Shown piece by piece: positions 33,562 to 41,556 of a stretch of DNA of 64,000 bases. The notes beneath the pieces were generated by a model. The model had not been told where the DNA came from, did no database searches, and worked only from the letters and a program-made list of their open reading frames with translations. Location: positions 1-64,000 of the forward strand of contig CAJOIV010000010.1 in NCBI GenBank assembly GCA_905234665.1, given 5' to 3'. Position 1 is the first letter of the stretch. The number at the start of each line of letters is the position of its first letter. Source of the stretch: an uncultured Bacteroidales bacterium. Its GTDB lineage: Bacteria > Bacteroidota > Bacteroidia > Bacteroidales > P3. The translations under genes and the position numbers were made by a program.

Positions 33562-33739
33562 TCTTCTTGTTGGTTCCCTTGACCGTGATATTCTGCTTGA
33601 CGGTCTTCTTGCTGCTATACTTCTTGGTGGGGTACATGGTGGTCGATTTTGAGGAGCTGCACGACGCAAATGTGCCTCCGATGGTCAGCAAACTGCCTGC
33701 CATGAGGAGCAGAAAGAACATCTTTGCATACTTTTTCAT
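33536..33739 (-). CDS. Small basic putative lipoprotein
   Basis: 67 residues from the ATG at 33739: MKKYAKMFFLLLMAGSLLTIGGTFASC, a lipoprotein signal, then a Lys/Ser/Tyr/Thr-rich chain (PTKKYSSKKTVKQNITVKGTNKKNG). No known family. The 26-bp overlap with the thioredoxin-like gene suggests co-expression. Confidence 0.6.
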   Translation of the reverse strand: MKKYAKMFFLLLMAGSLLTIGGTFASCSSSKSTTMYPTKKYSSKKTVKQNITVKGTNKKNGSTYRSY

Positions 33740-33872
33740 ATCAAAACGTTTTAGGTATATTACACTGTCGTTCATTGCTTTAATGCGCCTCGTCGGCTTT
33801 GCGCGGGGCGTTTTTCAGCAATACAAAGTAACAAAAATTTCTTCAGATAGCCAAACTTTTTGAGATTTTTTG

Positions 33873-33880
33873 TACTTTTG
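33873..33880 (+). promoter_or_regulatory. -7 box (TACTTTTG) for the 33912 gene and efp
   Basis: TTTTTTGTACTTTTGCAAC fits TAnnTTTG, 31 bp before the ATG. Confidence 0.6.
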
Positions 33881-33911
33881 CAACGCGAAAAACGGAAAAA
33901 AACACCCTACA

Positions 33912-34193
33912 ATGGCTATCAATTATCAAAGAAGACTAAAGGTTTACGAGTGGGTCTCGTACATCCTCATCCTGGGCGCGACGGTGCTCTATTTCGTGCT
34001 GCGCAGCCAGGGGGCCCAGGCGCTGAACCTGACGCTGGTGCTGCTGGTGCTGGCCATCGCCTGTCGGCTGATGATGGAACGCACCCGCCGCCAGGCCGCC
34101 GACGCCGAGCTCGACGAGTTGCGCGAGGACCTGCGCAAACTCACCCAGCTGTATGCCGAGGAAAAGAAAAAGAACAATAATAGTAACAATTAA
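33912..34193 (+). CDS. Small two-helix membrane protein with coiled-coil tail
   Basis: 93 residues from ATG 33912. Two transmembrane helices ([17 protein letters not shown] and [18 protein letters not shown]) are followed by a charged coiled coil ([24 protein letters not shown]). No family is recognised. It lies 11 bp upstream of efp, behind a shared promoter. Confidence 0.7.
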   Translation: MAINYQRRLKVYEWVSYILILGATVLYFVLRSQGAQALNLTLVLLVLAIACRLMMERTRRQAADAELDELREDLRKLTQLYAEEKKKNNNSNN

Positions 34194-34204
34194 CACACAA
34201 CACA

Positions 34205-34768
34205 ATGGCAACAACCGCAGACATCAAAAACGGACTTTGCATCAATTTCAACAACGACATCTACACCATCGTCGAATTCCTCCATGTGAAACCCGGCAAG
34301 GGAGCCGCCTTCGTGCGCACCAAGATGCGCAGCGTCAAGACCGGCCGCGTGCTTGAGAACACCTTCCCCAGCGGTGCGAAAATCGACATCGTGCGCGTCG
34401 AGCGCCGTCCCTACACCTACCTCTACAAGGAGGGCGACATGCACGTCTTCATGCACACCGAGACCTACGAGCAGCTCTACATCCCCGAGCAGATTATCAA
34501 CGCCCCGCAGTTCCTCAAGGACGGCCAGTATGTCGAGGTCACCGTCGAGGCCGACACCGAGACCCCCCTCACCTGCGAACTGCCCCCGTTCATCGAGACC
34601 GTGGTGACCTACACCGAGCCCGGATTCGCCGGCAACACCGCCACCAACGCCATGAAGGACGCCACCGTCGAGCCCGGCGTGCAGGTGCGCGTGCCCCTCT
34701 TCATCAAGGAAGGCGAACGCATCAAGGTCGACACCCGCACATGCGAGTACGCTGAACGCCTCAAGTAA
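34205..34768 (+). CDS. efp: Elongation factor P
   Basis: Relieves ribosome stalling at polyproline. Three beta-barrel domains are all present. The tip loop [13 protein letters not shown] carries Lys32, the residue modified in many bacteria. The C-terminal region ends [18 protein letters not shown], normal for EF-P. 187 residues. Confidence 0.97.
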   Translation: MATTADIKNGLCINFNNDIYTIVEFLHVKPGKGAAFVRTKMRSVKTGRVLENTFPSGAKIDIVRVERRPYTYLYKEGDMHVFMHTETYEQLYIPEQIINAPQFLKDGQYVEVTVEADTETPLTCELPPFIETVVTYTEPGFAGNTATNAMKDATVEPGVQVRVPLFIKEGERIKVDTRTCEYAERLK

Positions 34769-34797
34769 ATTGATAATTGAGAATTGAAAATTGAAAC
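34768..34797. repeat. Low-complexity repeat that supplies a TTG start
   Basis: AATTGATAATTGAGAATTGA then AAATTGAAAC. The last ATTG unit provides the TTG start codon of the glutaminyl-cyclase-like gene. Confidence 0.65.
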
Positions 34798-35822
34798 GAC
34801 TGGCAATCATTGCAGCCTGTCTGCTTGTGCTGGCAGGCTGCAACAATCATAAACCCGCGGAGGTGCCGTCGGCTCCGGCGGTGGACTATTCCGCCGTCGC
34901 GACACCCGACTTCAATGCCGACTCGGCCTATGCCTACACCGCCGCCCAGGTGGCCTTCGGCTTCCGCACCCCCGGCAGCCGCGGCCAGCAGGACTGCGCC
35001 GCCTGGCTGGCGGCACAGATGGGCCGCTGGTGCGACACGGTCATCGTGCAGGAGTTCCCCGCCACCCTCTGGGACGGCACGCGCGTGCGCGGCAAGAACA
35101 TCATCGCCTCGCTGGAGGGCCACCCCGGCAGCCCTGCGGGCAAACGTATCCTGCTGGGCGCCCACTGGGACAGCCGCCTCTGGGCCGACCACGACCCCGA
35201 CGAGGCCAACCACCGCAAGCCCCTGCCCGGCGCCAACGACGGCGCCAGCGGCGTGGCCGTCCTCATGGAGATGGCCCGCGCGATGGCACAGATGCGCCCC
35301 GGCGTGGCGGTCGACTTCGTCTTCTTCGACGTCGAGGACCAGGGCATCCCCGAATGGGCCGGACGCTACGAGGACGACACCTGGTGCAAGGGCTCGCAGT
35401 ACTGGTCGCAGCACCCCCACACGCCCTACTATACCGCCGTCTACGGCGTGCTGCTCGACATGGTGGGGACCCAGCAGCCCCGCTACACCAAGGAGCAGGT
35501 GAGCATGCGCTATGCCCCCGGCATCACCAACAAACTCTGGACTGCGGCGGCGGCACTGGGCTATGGCCAGGTGTTCGTCAACCGCGAGACCGACCCCATC
35601 CTCGACGACCATCTCTATGTGAACCAGATGGCGGGCATCCCGATGGTCGATATCGTGCAGAACAACGTGGGCGTGAGCTTCTTCCCCCACTGGCACACCC
35701 TCCAGGACGACATGTCGCATGTGGACCGCAACAGCCTCCGCATGGTGGGCAACGTCCTCCTCAAGACCATCTACGGCGACTACCAGGCTATGCCTGGAGA
35801 TACTCTGGCTGACGCGAAATGA
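34791..35822 (+). CDS. M28-family lipoprotein, probable glutaminyl cyclase
   Basis: The start codon is TTG at 34791; it gives a perfect lipoprotein signal MKRLAIIAACLLVLAGC, and no in-frame ATG precedes it. Zinc-site motifs of type II glutaminyl cyclases/M28 peptidases: LGAHWDSR, GANDGASG, FFDVEDQG and FFPHWHTLQDD. ~343 residues. Envelope glutaminyl cyclases in Bacteroidetes cyclise N-terminal Gln of exported proteins. Aminopeptidase activity is an alternative. The C-terminal tail (QAMPGDTLADAK) contains the 19-bp palindrome; the stop overlaps the next gene (ATGA). Confidence 0.8.
   Translation: MKRLAIIAACLLVLAGCNNHKPAEVPSAPAVDYSAVATPDFNADSAYAYTAAQVAFGFRTPGSRGQQDCAAWLAAQMGRWCDTVIVQEFPATLWDGTRVRGKNIIASLEGHPGSPAGKRILLGAHWDSRLWADHDPDEANHRKPLPGANDGASGVAVLMEMARAMAQMRPGVAVDFVFFDVEDQGIPEWAGRYEDDTWCKGSQYWSQHPHTPYYTAVYGVLLDMVGTQQPRYTKEQVSMRYAPGITNKLWTAAAALGYGQVFVNRETDPILDDHLYVNQMAGIPMVDIVQNNVGVSFFPHWHTLQDDMSHVDRNSLRMVGNVLLKTIYGDYQAMPGDTLADAK
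35783..35801. repeat. 19-bp palindromic element, copy 2
   Basis: CCAGGCTATGCCTGGAGAT, identical to 11489-11507. Here it is translated as part of the last codons of the glutaminyl-cyclase-like gene. Confidence 0.6.
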
Positions 35823-36244
35823 AACCGCTTGGCACTTTTACCCTCGGCGCATTATTCCTTGCAGCCTTGTTCTCCTCCTGCAAGCCCGAGGGGAGGTGCG
35901 ACACGCCCATGGGCGACGCCACCTGCCAGCTGGACCTCATGCAGTATCCCAACCTCATGGGTGGCAACGGCTATGAGTACCTCGTCGGAGGCTACCAGGG
36001 CATCGTGGTGATACGCACCTCGCTGGAGCAATACGCCGCCTACGAGCGCACCTGTCCCCACGACCACGGACGCCTGGCCGTGTCCAAAGACTACGGCAGC
36101 ACTGTCCTCGAATGCCCCGACTGCCACTCCTGTTTCAACGCCTTCGCCGACGGCCAGCCCCTCGAGGGCAGCCAGACCTCCTGTCCCCTTTATCAGTACG
36201 GCACCCACTACTCAGCCGGCATCCTCTACATCAGCAACTGGTAG
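35819..36244 (+). CDS. Rieske-like [2Fe-2S] lipoprotein
   Basis: 141 residues; lipoprotein signal MKPLGTFTLGALFLAALFSSC. The two iron-sulfur ligand loops appear as ERTCPHDHGRL (Cys-x-His) and VLECPDCHSCF. In classical Rieske proteins the second loop is CxxH; here the nearest reading is Cys-x3-His with an additional Cys, so the assignment is likely but not certain. Translationally coupled (ATGA) to the glutaminyl-cyclase-like gene. Electron partner unknown. Confidence 0.65.
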   Translation: MKPLGTFTLGALFLAALFSSCKPEGRCDTPMGDATCQLDLMQYPNLMGGNGYEYLVGGYQGIVVIRTSLEQYAAYERTCPHDHGRLAVSKDYGSTVLECPDCHSCFNAFADGQPLEGSQTSCPLYQYGTHYSAGILYISNW

Positions 36245-36350
36245 CGAGGACAAAAGGGTCCACCTCAAATCATGCTTCCCGTCCCTTACCGGGACTTCCC
36301 CCTGCCCCCGATGCTTCATAGCACCGGGCGGGGTGCGGCTTTGGTGCGGG

Positions 36351-36441
36351 CTCGTTTCTTCTTCGATTGTTCTTCGTTTCTTCTTCGATTCTTCTTCGTT
36401 TTCAAAACGGAATACAATCGAAGAACAAACGAAGAACAAAC
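36351..36441. repeat. Inverted repeat built of 11-bp TTCTTCG units
   Basis: The left arm has about five units of TTCTTCGATTG / TTCTTCGTTTC; the right arm has the complementary CAATCGAAGAACAAACGAAG. The arms can pair around TTTTCAAAACGG. It lies ~110 bp after the Rieske-like gene and could act as a transcription-end or RNA-level hairpin. Confidence 0.6.
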
Positions 36442-36522
36442 AGGGATGAAACGACTTCGCCCCGAGGCTCCGGCGCAAGGGCGGCAAAGGATTGCGGGAG
36501 GCGATGAAAGCCCCTTGGGGTA

Positions 36523-36655
36523 TTTTTTTTTGCCATGTCGGAAATATTGTGTATCTTTGTGCCCGTGCAACAATGATATAGTAATAAACATAAACGGTTG
36601 TCATTATGTACACTAAATTCTAACAACACCTCCCGCAACGAGCTGGCAAACGACA
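36523..36655 (+). pseudogene. Decayed duplicate of the kbl promoter and 5' end
   Basis: This segment aligns with 41475-41603 (kbl promoter, leader and first codons). It has the same TATCTTTG box, the leader block AATAAACATAAACGGTTGTC, then ATG TAC ACT AAA TTC and CAACACCTCC. Codon 6 is TAA where kbl has CAA, and similarity ends after about 15 codons. It is therefore a relic, not a gene. 36656-36943 holds nothing I recognise. Confidence 0.7.
36552..36559 (+). promoter_or_regulatory. -7 box (TATCTTTG) in the kbl relic
   Basis: Same box and downstream leader as the kbl promoter. It may still fire, but the reading frame behind it stops at codon 6. Confidence 0.45.
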
Positions 36656-36943
36656 TATTAGTAACAATGGATATATCAATTAACGCCAACTAGCAAAAGA
36701 AGAAAAACAAACAATAACATAGCATTCGCCATTTGTTCGGTGACATTCTGAAACCTAGGAAATTTCAAAATCAGTTCTACTACGAGCAAGTATTGTTGCC
36801 TACTTCGTTGTGGGCAGGACTTGTCTAAGTAGAACGGGTTTTCCTAGGACCCCAGAATGTGGATAAGGAATGTCCACATTTTTTATTGTCCTCCGAAAAC
36901 CCGTCCACCCCACAGACGGCCCTTGCCACAACAATGCAGAGCA

Positions 36944-37159
36944 ATGGAACAGCTTGCACCGCACATCGGGCATCTTATCCGCGAGGAACTGCGACGGCAA
37001 CAAAAGACCAATCTGTGGCTGGCCCAGCAAATCGGTGTCGCCCCCCGCACCGTCAACAAGATTTTCGACAAGGAGTACATCGACACCTGTCAGCTCCTCC
37101 GCATCTCGCGAATCCTCCACACAGACTTCTTCAGCATCTACTCCGCCCTGCTGCAGTAG
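36944..37159 (+). CDS. Small XRE-type helix-turn-helix protein
   Basis: 71 residues from ATG 36944: MEQLAPHIGHLIREELRRQQKTNLWLAQQIGVAPRTVNKIFDKEYIDTCQLLRISRIL. The central part is a Cro/CI-type HTH (WLAQQIGVAPRTVNKIF). It is a probable DNA-binding regulator with no other domain. It sits ~190 bp upstream of the small-peptide/fimbrillin-like pair and may regulate it; that is inference. Confidence 0.7.
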   Translation: MEQLAPHIGHLIREELRRQQKTNLWLAQQIGVAPRTVNKIFDKEYIDTCQLLRISRILHTDFFSIYSALLQ

Positions 37160-37227
37160 ATTGCCCAATAAGGGCAACATGCCCCTTTTGGGCAATGCGT
37201 TGGTGGTGTTATGTGCCTGTTAATGTG

Positions 37228-37235
37228 TAACTTTG
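37228..37235 (+). promoter_or_regulatory. -7 box (TAACTTTG) for the fimbrillin-like operon
   Basis: TGTGTAACTTTGTACTTC fits TAnnTTTG, ~110 bp upstream of the small ORF. Confidence 0.55.
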
Positions 37236-37346
37236 TACTTCAATTCGATGCCGCATGGATTATTGTAATGTGCTGAGCAGGCGGTAGTTGAAATTAATGC
37301 AGACAGTCAGGAAAACATCCAAAAACCAAAATAGCAACCATAAGAA

Positions 37347-37592
37347 ATGGCAAACAACATGAGAACAACCCTGCTCCAGGCAGGAACGGCGGAGGGCCTC
37401 CCGCTGAAAAAGAAAGCCCACTACATCGCCCCGGACATCGCCACCGTGGAGTTCGCCGTGGAAATCGGCACAGCCTTTTCAAACAACAAGGTGAATAGCT
37501 GGGGTTCTGACTGGAAAGCCCTTTCCAGCACCAGCGAAGGCACCGAAGCGTATGAAATGAGCGAGACGCAAGGCACCGGCTTCTTCGATTAA
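37347..37592 (+). CDS. Small protein of the Bacteroidetes surface-locus peptide type
   Basis: 81 residues: MANNMRTTLLQAGTAEGL..., then AHYIAPDIATVEFAVEIGTAFSNNKVNSWGSDW and an acidic end. The pattern 'Y-x-AP-x-hydrophobic/acidic-...-S/N-W-G/S-D-W' resembles the short orphan proteins that often precede fimbrillin-like lipoprotein genes in Bacteroidales. No signal peptide. It lies 26 bp upstream of such a lipoprotein. Function unknown. Confidence 0.6.
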   Translation: MANNMRTTLLQAGTAEGLPLKKKAHYIAPDIATVEFAVEIGTAFSNNKVNSWGSDWKALSSTSEGTEAYEMSETQGTGFFD

Positions 37593-37618
37593 TCATTAAC
37601 ACAGAAAACGACATTATC

Positions 37619-39631
37619 ATGAAGAAAAAGATTTATATCAGCCTTCTCGCCTCTATCATCATTCTCTCTGCGGCAAGTTGCAAAAAAGAAACCGGAGAGA
37701 TTGTCACCATGACTTTCGATGCCCATCTGGAGGGAGTGGGGCACAAAAACGCTGTGGACACCAAAGATGCCGCTGCCCCCAAGGTATACCTCAACGGACA
37801 AAAGCCCTATTGGGAGAATGGCGATGCCATCCGTGTCAACGATGGCAACGGCACTGTGAGCGCCGCCATGGTGGGGAATGGAAACTATGGACGATTTGAG
37901 GTCTCTTTCTCTGAGCACCCCGATGGACCCTACTATGCCGTCTATCCTGCAGACATGGCTTCTGACTACAACCTGTACAACGAACAAAAGGTCAAACTGC
38001 CCCGCGTTCAGACCTACTCTGTCGATGAAAACGGCAACCAGAAGATCAACGCCCCCATGTTCGCCTACAACCCCCAACGTACCGTTTTGGAGTTCCACAA
38101 CCTCTGCGGCCTGATGAAAATCACCGTCACCAACGACAAGGCCTGGGACATGATTCTCGATTCCATACAGGTCGAGGCTACCACCAAAAAACTGAATGGA
38201 GAGATGTCTATTGCGGATGTCGCCACCGTGACACCCAAACTGACAGCACCGACCGAGGCAGTGGATTCCTTCGACGTCGCCGCCCGCCAGCACAACACCG
38301 TCAGTCTCAGTGGCATCAACAAGTACCTGCGCAGTTCATCCCTCGCAGCACAAAACGATGGCAACCCCAATGCCCCCACCAGTGCCACCTACTACATCTA
38401 CCTGCCCACCATCGCTTCGGATGCAGTAGACGGTAACAAATTCTACATCCGCGTTTTCTCTCGCCCCGCATGGAAAACTGGCACAAGCACCTACACCGCT
38501 GACTCCGAAGTGCATATCTCCTACGAGATGCGGCAGACTGCCAGCACCAACGCCTATGTCAACCGCAACAAAATCATCCCCATCAGCCTCAGCCTCAGCA
38601 GCTGCAAACCCACTTTTACCAGCCTCAAGCCTTTCACCGTCAGCAGCAGTCAATCCAAGGTCAGTATCTCACGCGGCAATGCACAGTATTTCATCAAAAC
38701 CTACAACTATTCCCAATCCGCAGTAAATGCTGGCACAACCTCGACAGGCTATTGGCGTTTCTCGCCCCGCCAATGGGATTTCCTGCATGTGAGTGCTCTT
38801 CATCCCGCCTCCTCCCCCACTTATGGAGACCAGTATCTCTCCAGAGTAAGCAATTGGATTGAACACTTCACTTGGGACTCCGGCAAACAGCCCGTCCGCC
38901 ATTACGATGGAGGTATAAGTGGCAGTTGGGTCAATTCGCAGTTCACAACTTGGAATGGAGATTGGGGTGTCAACTTCACCAATGTGACCAGTAACAGCAC
39001 ATGGCGTTCCCTTACTGAAAGTGAGTTGGATTACCTGCTAAAGACCCGAGAGACCGTAAACAGCAGCTATCAGTGCAACTTTGCGTGGGTAGAACTCACT
39101 GATGCAGTCTCTCCCTCCGGAGGCAACCACGGCAGTGCACTCTTCGGCATCGTCATCCTGCCTGACGGATTCATACCCAACAATGGGAACGACGGGACCA
39201 CACGAGTTACCATTCTTCGCATGACTGATGCTTTCAAATTTTATACATATGCTTCTCATACTGCGACTGAATATCCAGGCCAAGGAGACAATGCTGTACG
39301 ATACCGCGACGATAATGTGATGACCGTGGCTCAATTCGAATACTATGAGGCCCGCGGTTGCGTCTTCATCCCTTGCATTGGGGTTATACATGGATTAGGC
39401 GGCGGTAACGACATGTGGACGGAAGCGCACCCCGAAGGTTCTGTGTGGACATCAACAAAGCATGGATCAGGCAACGATGCGTACGTCCTGATGATTTCAG
39501 CCGAAACCCCCAATGATGCTGCGGACTGCCGAACTACAGCTGACGGAGAATGCTACCGCAAGTTCAACGTGCGCCTTGTGCGCCCATATATTGCTGGCGG
39601 CAACGACTACAAGTACGACCCCTTCCAATAA
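37619..39631 (+). CDS. Fimbrillin-family-like surface lipoprotein
   Basis: 670 residues. Lipoprotein signal MKKKIYISLLASIIILSAASC. The first ~330 residues follow the fimbrillin-like plan (WENGDAIRVNDGNGTVSAAMVGNGNYGRFEVSF, YYAVYPADMA, VLEFHNLCGLMKITVTNDK). The C-terminal half differs: a conserved-looking lectin/FISUMP-type region with WRSLTESELDYLLKTRE, ALFGIVILPDGFIPNNG and YEARGCVFIPCIGV. Such proteins form fimbriae or surface adhesins. The precise family of the C-terminal half is uncertain. It ends with a strong terminator. Confidence 0.72.
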   Translation: MKKKIYISLLASIIILSAASCKKETGEIVTMTFDAHLEGVGHKNAVDTKDAAAPKVYLNGQKPYWENGDAIRVNDGNGTVSAAMVGNGNYGRFEVSFSEHPDGPYYAVYPADMASDYNLYNEQKVKLPRVQTYSVDENGNQKINAPMFAYNPQRTVLEFHNLCGLMKITVTNDKAWDMILDSIQVEATTKKLNGEMSIADVATVTPKLTAPTEAVDSFDVAARQHNTVSLSGINKYLRSSSLAAQNDGNPNAPTSATYYIYLPTIASDAVDGNKFYIRVFSRPAWKTGTSTYTADSEVHISYEMRQTASTNAYVNRNKIIPISLSLSSCKPTFTSLKPFTVSSSQSKVSISRGNAQYFIKTYNYSQSAVNAGTTSTGYWRFSPRQWDFLHVSALHPASSPTYGDQYLSRVSNWIEHFTWDSGKQPVRHYDGGISGSWVNSQFTTWNGDWGVNFTNVTSNSTWRSLTESELDYLLKTRETVNSSYQCNFAWVELTDAVSPSGGNHGSALFGIVILPDGFIPNNGNDGTTRVTILRMTDAFKFYTYASHTATEYPGQGDNAVRYRDDNVMTVAQFEYYEARGCVFIPCIGVIHGLGGGNDMWTEAHPEGSVWTSTKHGSGNDAYVLMISAETPNDAADCRTTADGECYRKFNVRLVRPYIAGGNDYKYDPFQ

Positions 39632-39675
39632 GAAACCATCGGTCAAAAGAAAGTTTATCAATCATTTTCACACCG

Positions 39676-39710
39676 GCGGGAGCGCAGAATTGCGCTCCCG
39701 CTTTGTTTTT
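39676..39710 (+). terminator. Terminator of the fimbrillin-like operon
   Basis: Perfect 11-bp stem GCGGGAGCGCA / TGCGCTCCCGC with a 4-nt loop followed by TTTGTTTTT. Confidence 0.85.
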
Positions 39711-39772
39711 GTTCACTCTGATAACCCCTGCGGCATCAGCCGCCGGCAGCCCTCCAGGCGGGGGGAATGTAT

Positions 39773-39809
39773 TTTTTTCTTCCCATGTGAAGAAAAAAGT
39801 GTATCTTTG
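39773..39809 (+). promoter_or_regulatory. Palindrome plus -7 box, copy 1
   Basis: A perfect 10-bp inverted repeat (TTTTTTCTTC / GAAGAAAAAA, 6-nt loop) ends 3 bp before a TATCTTTG box (39802-39809). The whole 37-bp unit is identical to 41475-41511 in front of kbl. The palindrome occupies the -33 region, so it could be an operator. Downstream lie the 33-bp repeats and the ATPase gene. Confidence 0.65.
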
Positions 39810-39898
39810 CAGGCAAATAACAATAAGGACAATTGGGGTTTGCCGAATGGCGTAAGGTATTGAATAATTGAAGATATGCGTACAATGGAGAAATGGGT

Positions 39899-40030
39899 AT
39901 TCCTCTCGGTTTTGTCAGAAAAGGCCGCTTTATTCCTCTCGGTTTTGTCAAAAATGGACCAATTATTCCTCTCGGTTTTGTCAAAAAAGGACCAATTATT
40001 CCTCTCGGTTTTGTCAAAAAAGCTATTTCT
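39899..40030. repeat. Four tandem 33-bp repeats upstream of the ATPase gene
   Basis: Units begin at 39899, 39932, 39965 and 39998, each starting ATTCCTCTCGGTTTTGTCA. Units 2 and 3 are nearly identical; 1 and 4 diverge in the last third. The period equals 11 codons; the minus strand reads FDKTERN repeats, but no credible gene. There are no spacers, so this is not CRISPR. The array lies between the promoter at 39802 and the ATPase start. Confidence 0.85.
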
Positions 40031-40061
40031 AACACTCGGATAACAATATAAGCACCCAAGA

Positions 40062-41435
40062 ATGTATATAGAAAGACATATCGACGCATTGCTATTGGAA
40101 TGGAAAAACAGTAGTCGGCTCAAACCCTTGTTGCTTAGAGGAGCACGTCAAGTGGGGAAATCGTGGGCGGTAAAGCATCTGGGTGAGAAGTTCGATTACT
40201 TTGTCGAGGTGAACTTTGAGAAGCGTCCAGAGTTGCTGGAGGTTTTCCAGAGGACACATGATGCTCATGAATTGGTGAATGTCTTAAGCCTATTCTATAA
40301 CACTCCCATCGAACCGGGAAAGACCCTGCTGTTTCTCGATGAGATACAGAACTCGCCCGAGGCTATTAGAAGCCTTTGGTCATTCAAAGAAGACATTCCG
40401 GAACTCCACGTTATAGCCGCGGGTTCCCTATTGGAATTCGCTCTCAGGGATTTGCCGACGTTTGGTGTGGGCAGGATACGATCGCTGTTTGTCTATCCCT
40501 TTTCGTTCGACGAGTTTCTGGCGGCAGAAGGGAAATCGGCATGGGTGAAGGCCAAGAGTGAGTCGAGTGCAGACAAACCGTTAATATCAGCATTGTACAA
40601 TGCCCTCGTGCAGCAATTCCGCACCTTTTTGATGGTGGGAGGCATGCCCGCCAGTGTTGCTGCATGGGTATCGACCCACGACTATCTCCAGTGCCAGACA
40701 GAGCTTGACGATATTCAATTGACATACTATGACGACTTCGCGAAGTATGCCAAGAAGATAGACCCAACGCTGCTCCGCAATACACTACAGAGTGTCATCC
40801 TGCAGACAGGGAACAAGTTTACCTACAGTAGAGTGGATGGTGGATACCGTGCCGAGGAGGTGAAGAAGGCTTTGGGACTGCTGAGCGATGCGGGCATCAT
40901 TAAACGGGTCAGCCATACAGCGGCCAACGGGCTACCGTTGGGAGCAGAGGTCAATGACAGGTACCGTAAGTATATCTATCTCGACAGCGGTCTGTTACTG
41001 CGTATTCTCGACATGGATCTGGGCGGTGCCCGCCAGTTGACGGAATTAATCATCGCCGGTACAGCAGAAGACCTGGTGAACAAAGGAGGCCTGACAGAAA
41101 TGGTGTTGGGATGGGAATTAATCAAATACAACAATCCCCGTTCACAGCATGACCTGTACTATTGGGAGAATGTCGCCGAAGGGACCCGTTCGGAAGTGGA
41201 CTACATCATAGCCAAAGATCTAAAGGTCCTGCCCATAGAATGCAAGGCTGGCGTCAGTGGCAAAATGAAGAGTCTCCATCTGTTTATGAGTCAAAAACAG
41301 CTGACCTTTGCTGTCAGATGTTCACTGGAGAATTTCTCCATGATAGAAAATCGGGATAAACAGAATGGCGACGTCGTGCGTCGTATCAGCGTATTGCCCT
41401 TGTTCGCAGTCTCCAATCTCTACCGAGAGTCCTAA
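40062..41435 (+). CDS. AAA-type ATPase with DUF4143
   Basis: 457 residues. The P-loop is LLLRGARQVGKSWAVKHL, Walker B LLFLDEIQNSP, then HVIAAGSLLEFAL. This is the AAA_14 plus C-terminal DUF4143 (nuclease-fold-like, DYIIAKDLKVLPIECKAG) architecture. These proteins are common, patchily distributed and of uncertain role. The ~30-bp gap to the 33-bp repeats suggests the repeats are part of its leader. Confidence 0.85.
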   Translation: MYIERHIDALLLEWKNSSRLKPLLLRGARQVGKSWAVKHLGEKFDYFVEVNFEKRPELLEVFQRTHDAHELVNVLSLFYNTPIEPGKTLLFLDEIQNSPEAIRSLWSFKEDIPELHVIAAGSLLEFALRDLPTFGVGRIRSLFVYPFSFDEFLAAEGKSAWVKAKSESSADKPLISALYNALVQQFRTFLMVGGMPASVAAWVSTHDYLQCQTELDDIQLTYYDDFAKYAKKIDPTLLRNTLQSVILQTGNKFTYSRVDGGYRAEEVKKALGLLSDAGIIKRVSHTAANGLPLGAEVNDRYRKYIYLDSGLLLRILDMDLGGARQLTELIIAGTAEDLVNKGGLTEMVLGWELIKYNNPRSQHDLYYWENVAEGTRSEVDYIIAKDLKVLPIECKAGVSGKMKSLHLFMSQKQLTFAVRCSLENFSMIENRDKQNGDVVRRISVLPLFAVSNLYRES

Positions 41436-41474
41436 TACATAAAGGAATAGTGTGTTCCATGCAAGAAAAGCACT

Positions 41475-41511
41475 TTTTTTCTTCCCATGTGAAGAAAAAA
41501 GTGTATCTTTG
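41475..41511 (+). promoter_or_regulatory. Palindrome plus -7 box, copy 2 (kbl promoter)
   Basis: Same 37-bp sequence as 39773-39809: TTTTTTCTTC, 6-nt loop, GAAGAAAAAA, then GTG and TATCTTTG (41504-41511). The kbl ATG is 45 bp further on. Confidence 0.65.
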
Positions 41512-41556
41512 TACCCACGGAACAATATATATCAATAAACATAAACAGTTGTCATT

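Noticed and set aside
37619-39631. T9SS sorting domain on the fimbrillin-like protein
   Set aside because: The C-terminus lacks the PNP/GIY/KK pattern, and the protein has a lipoprotein signal instead.
39899-40030. CRISPR array
   Set aside because: The 33-bp units are directly adjacent with no unique spacers, and no cas gene is present.
39713-40123. Minus-strand 136-aa KTERN-repeat ORF as a gene
   Set aside because: It is the reverse reading of the tandem repeats plus promoter and terminator sequence, with no start context or homology I recognise.
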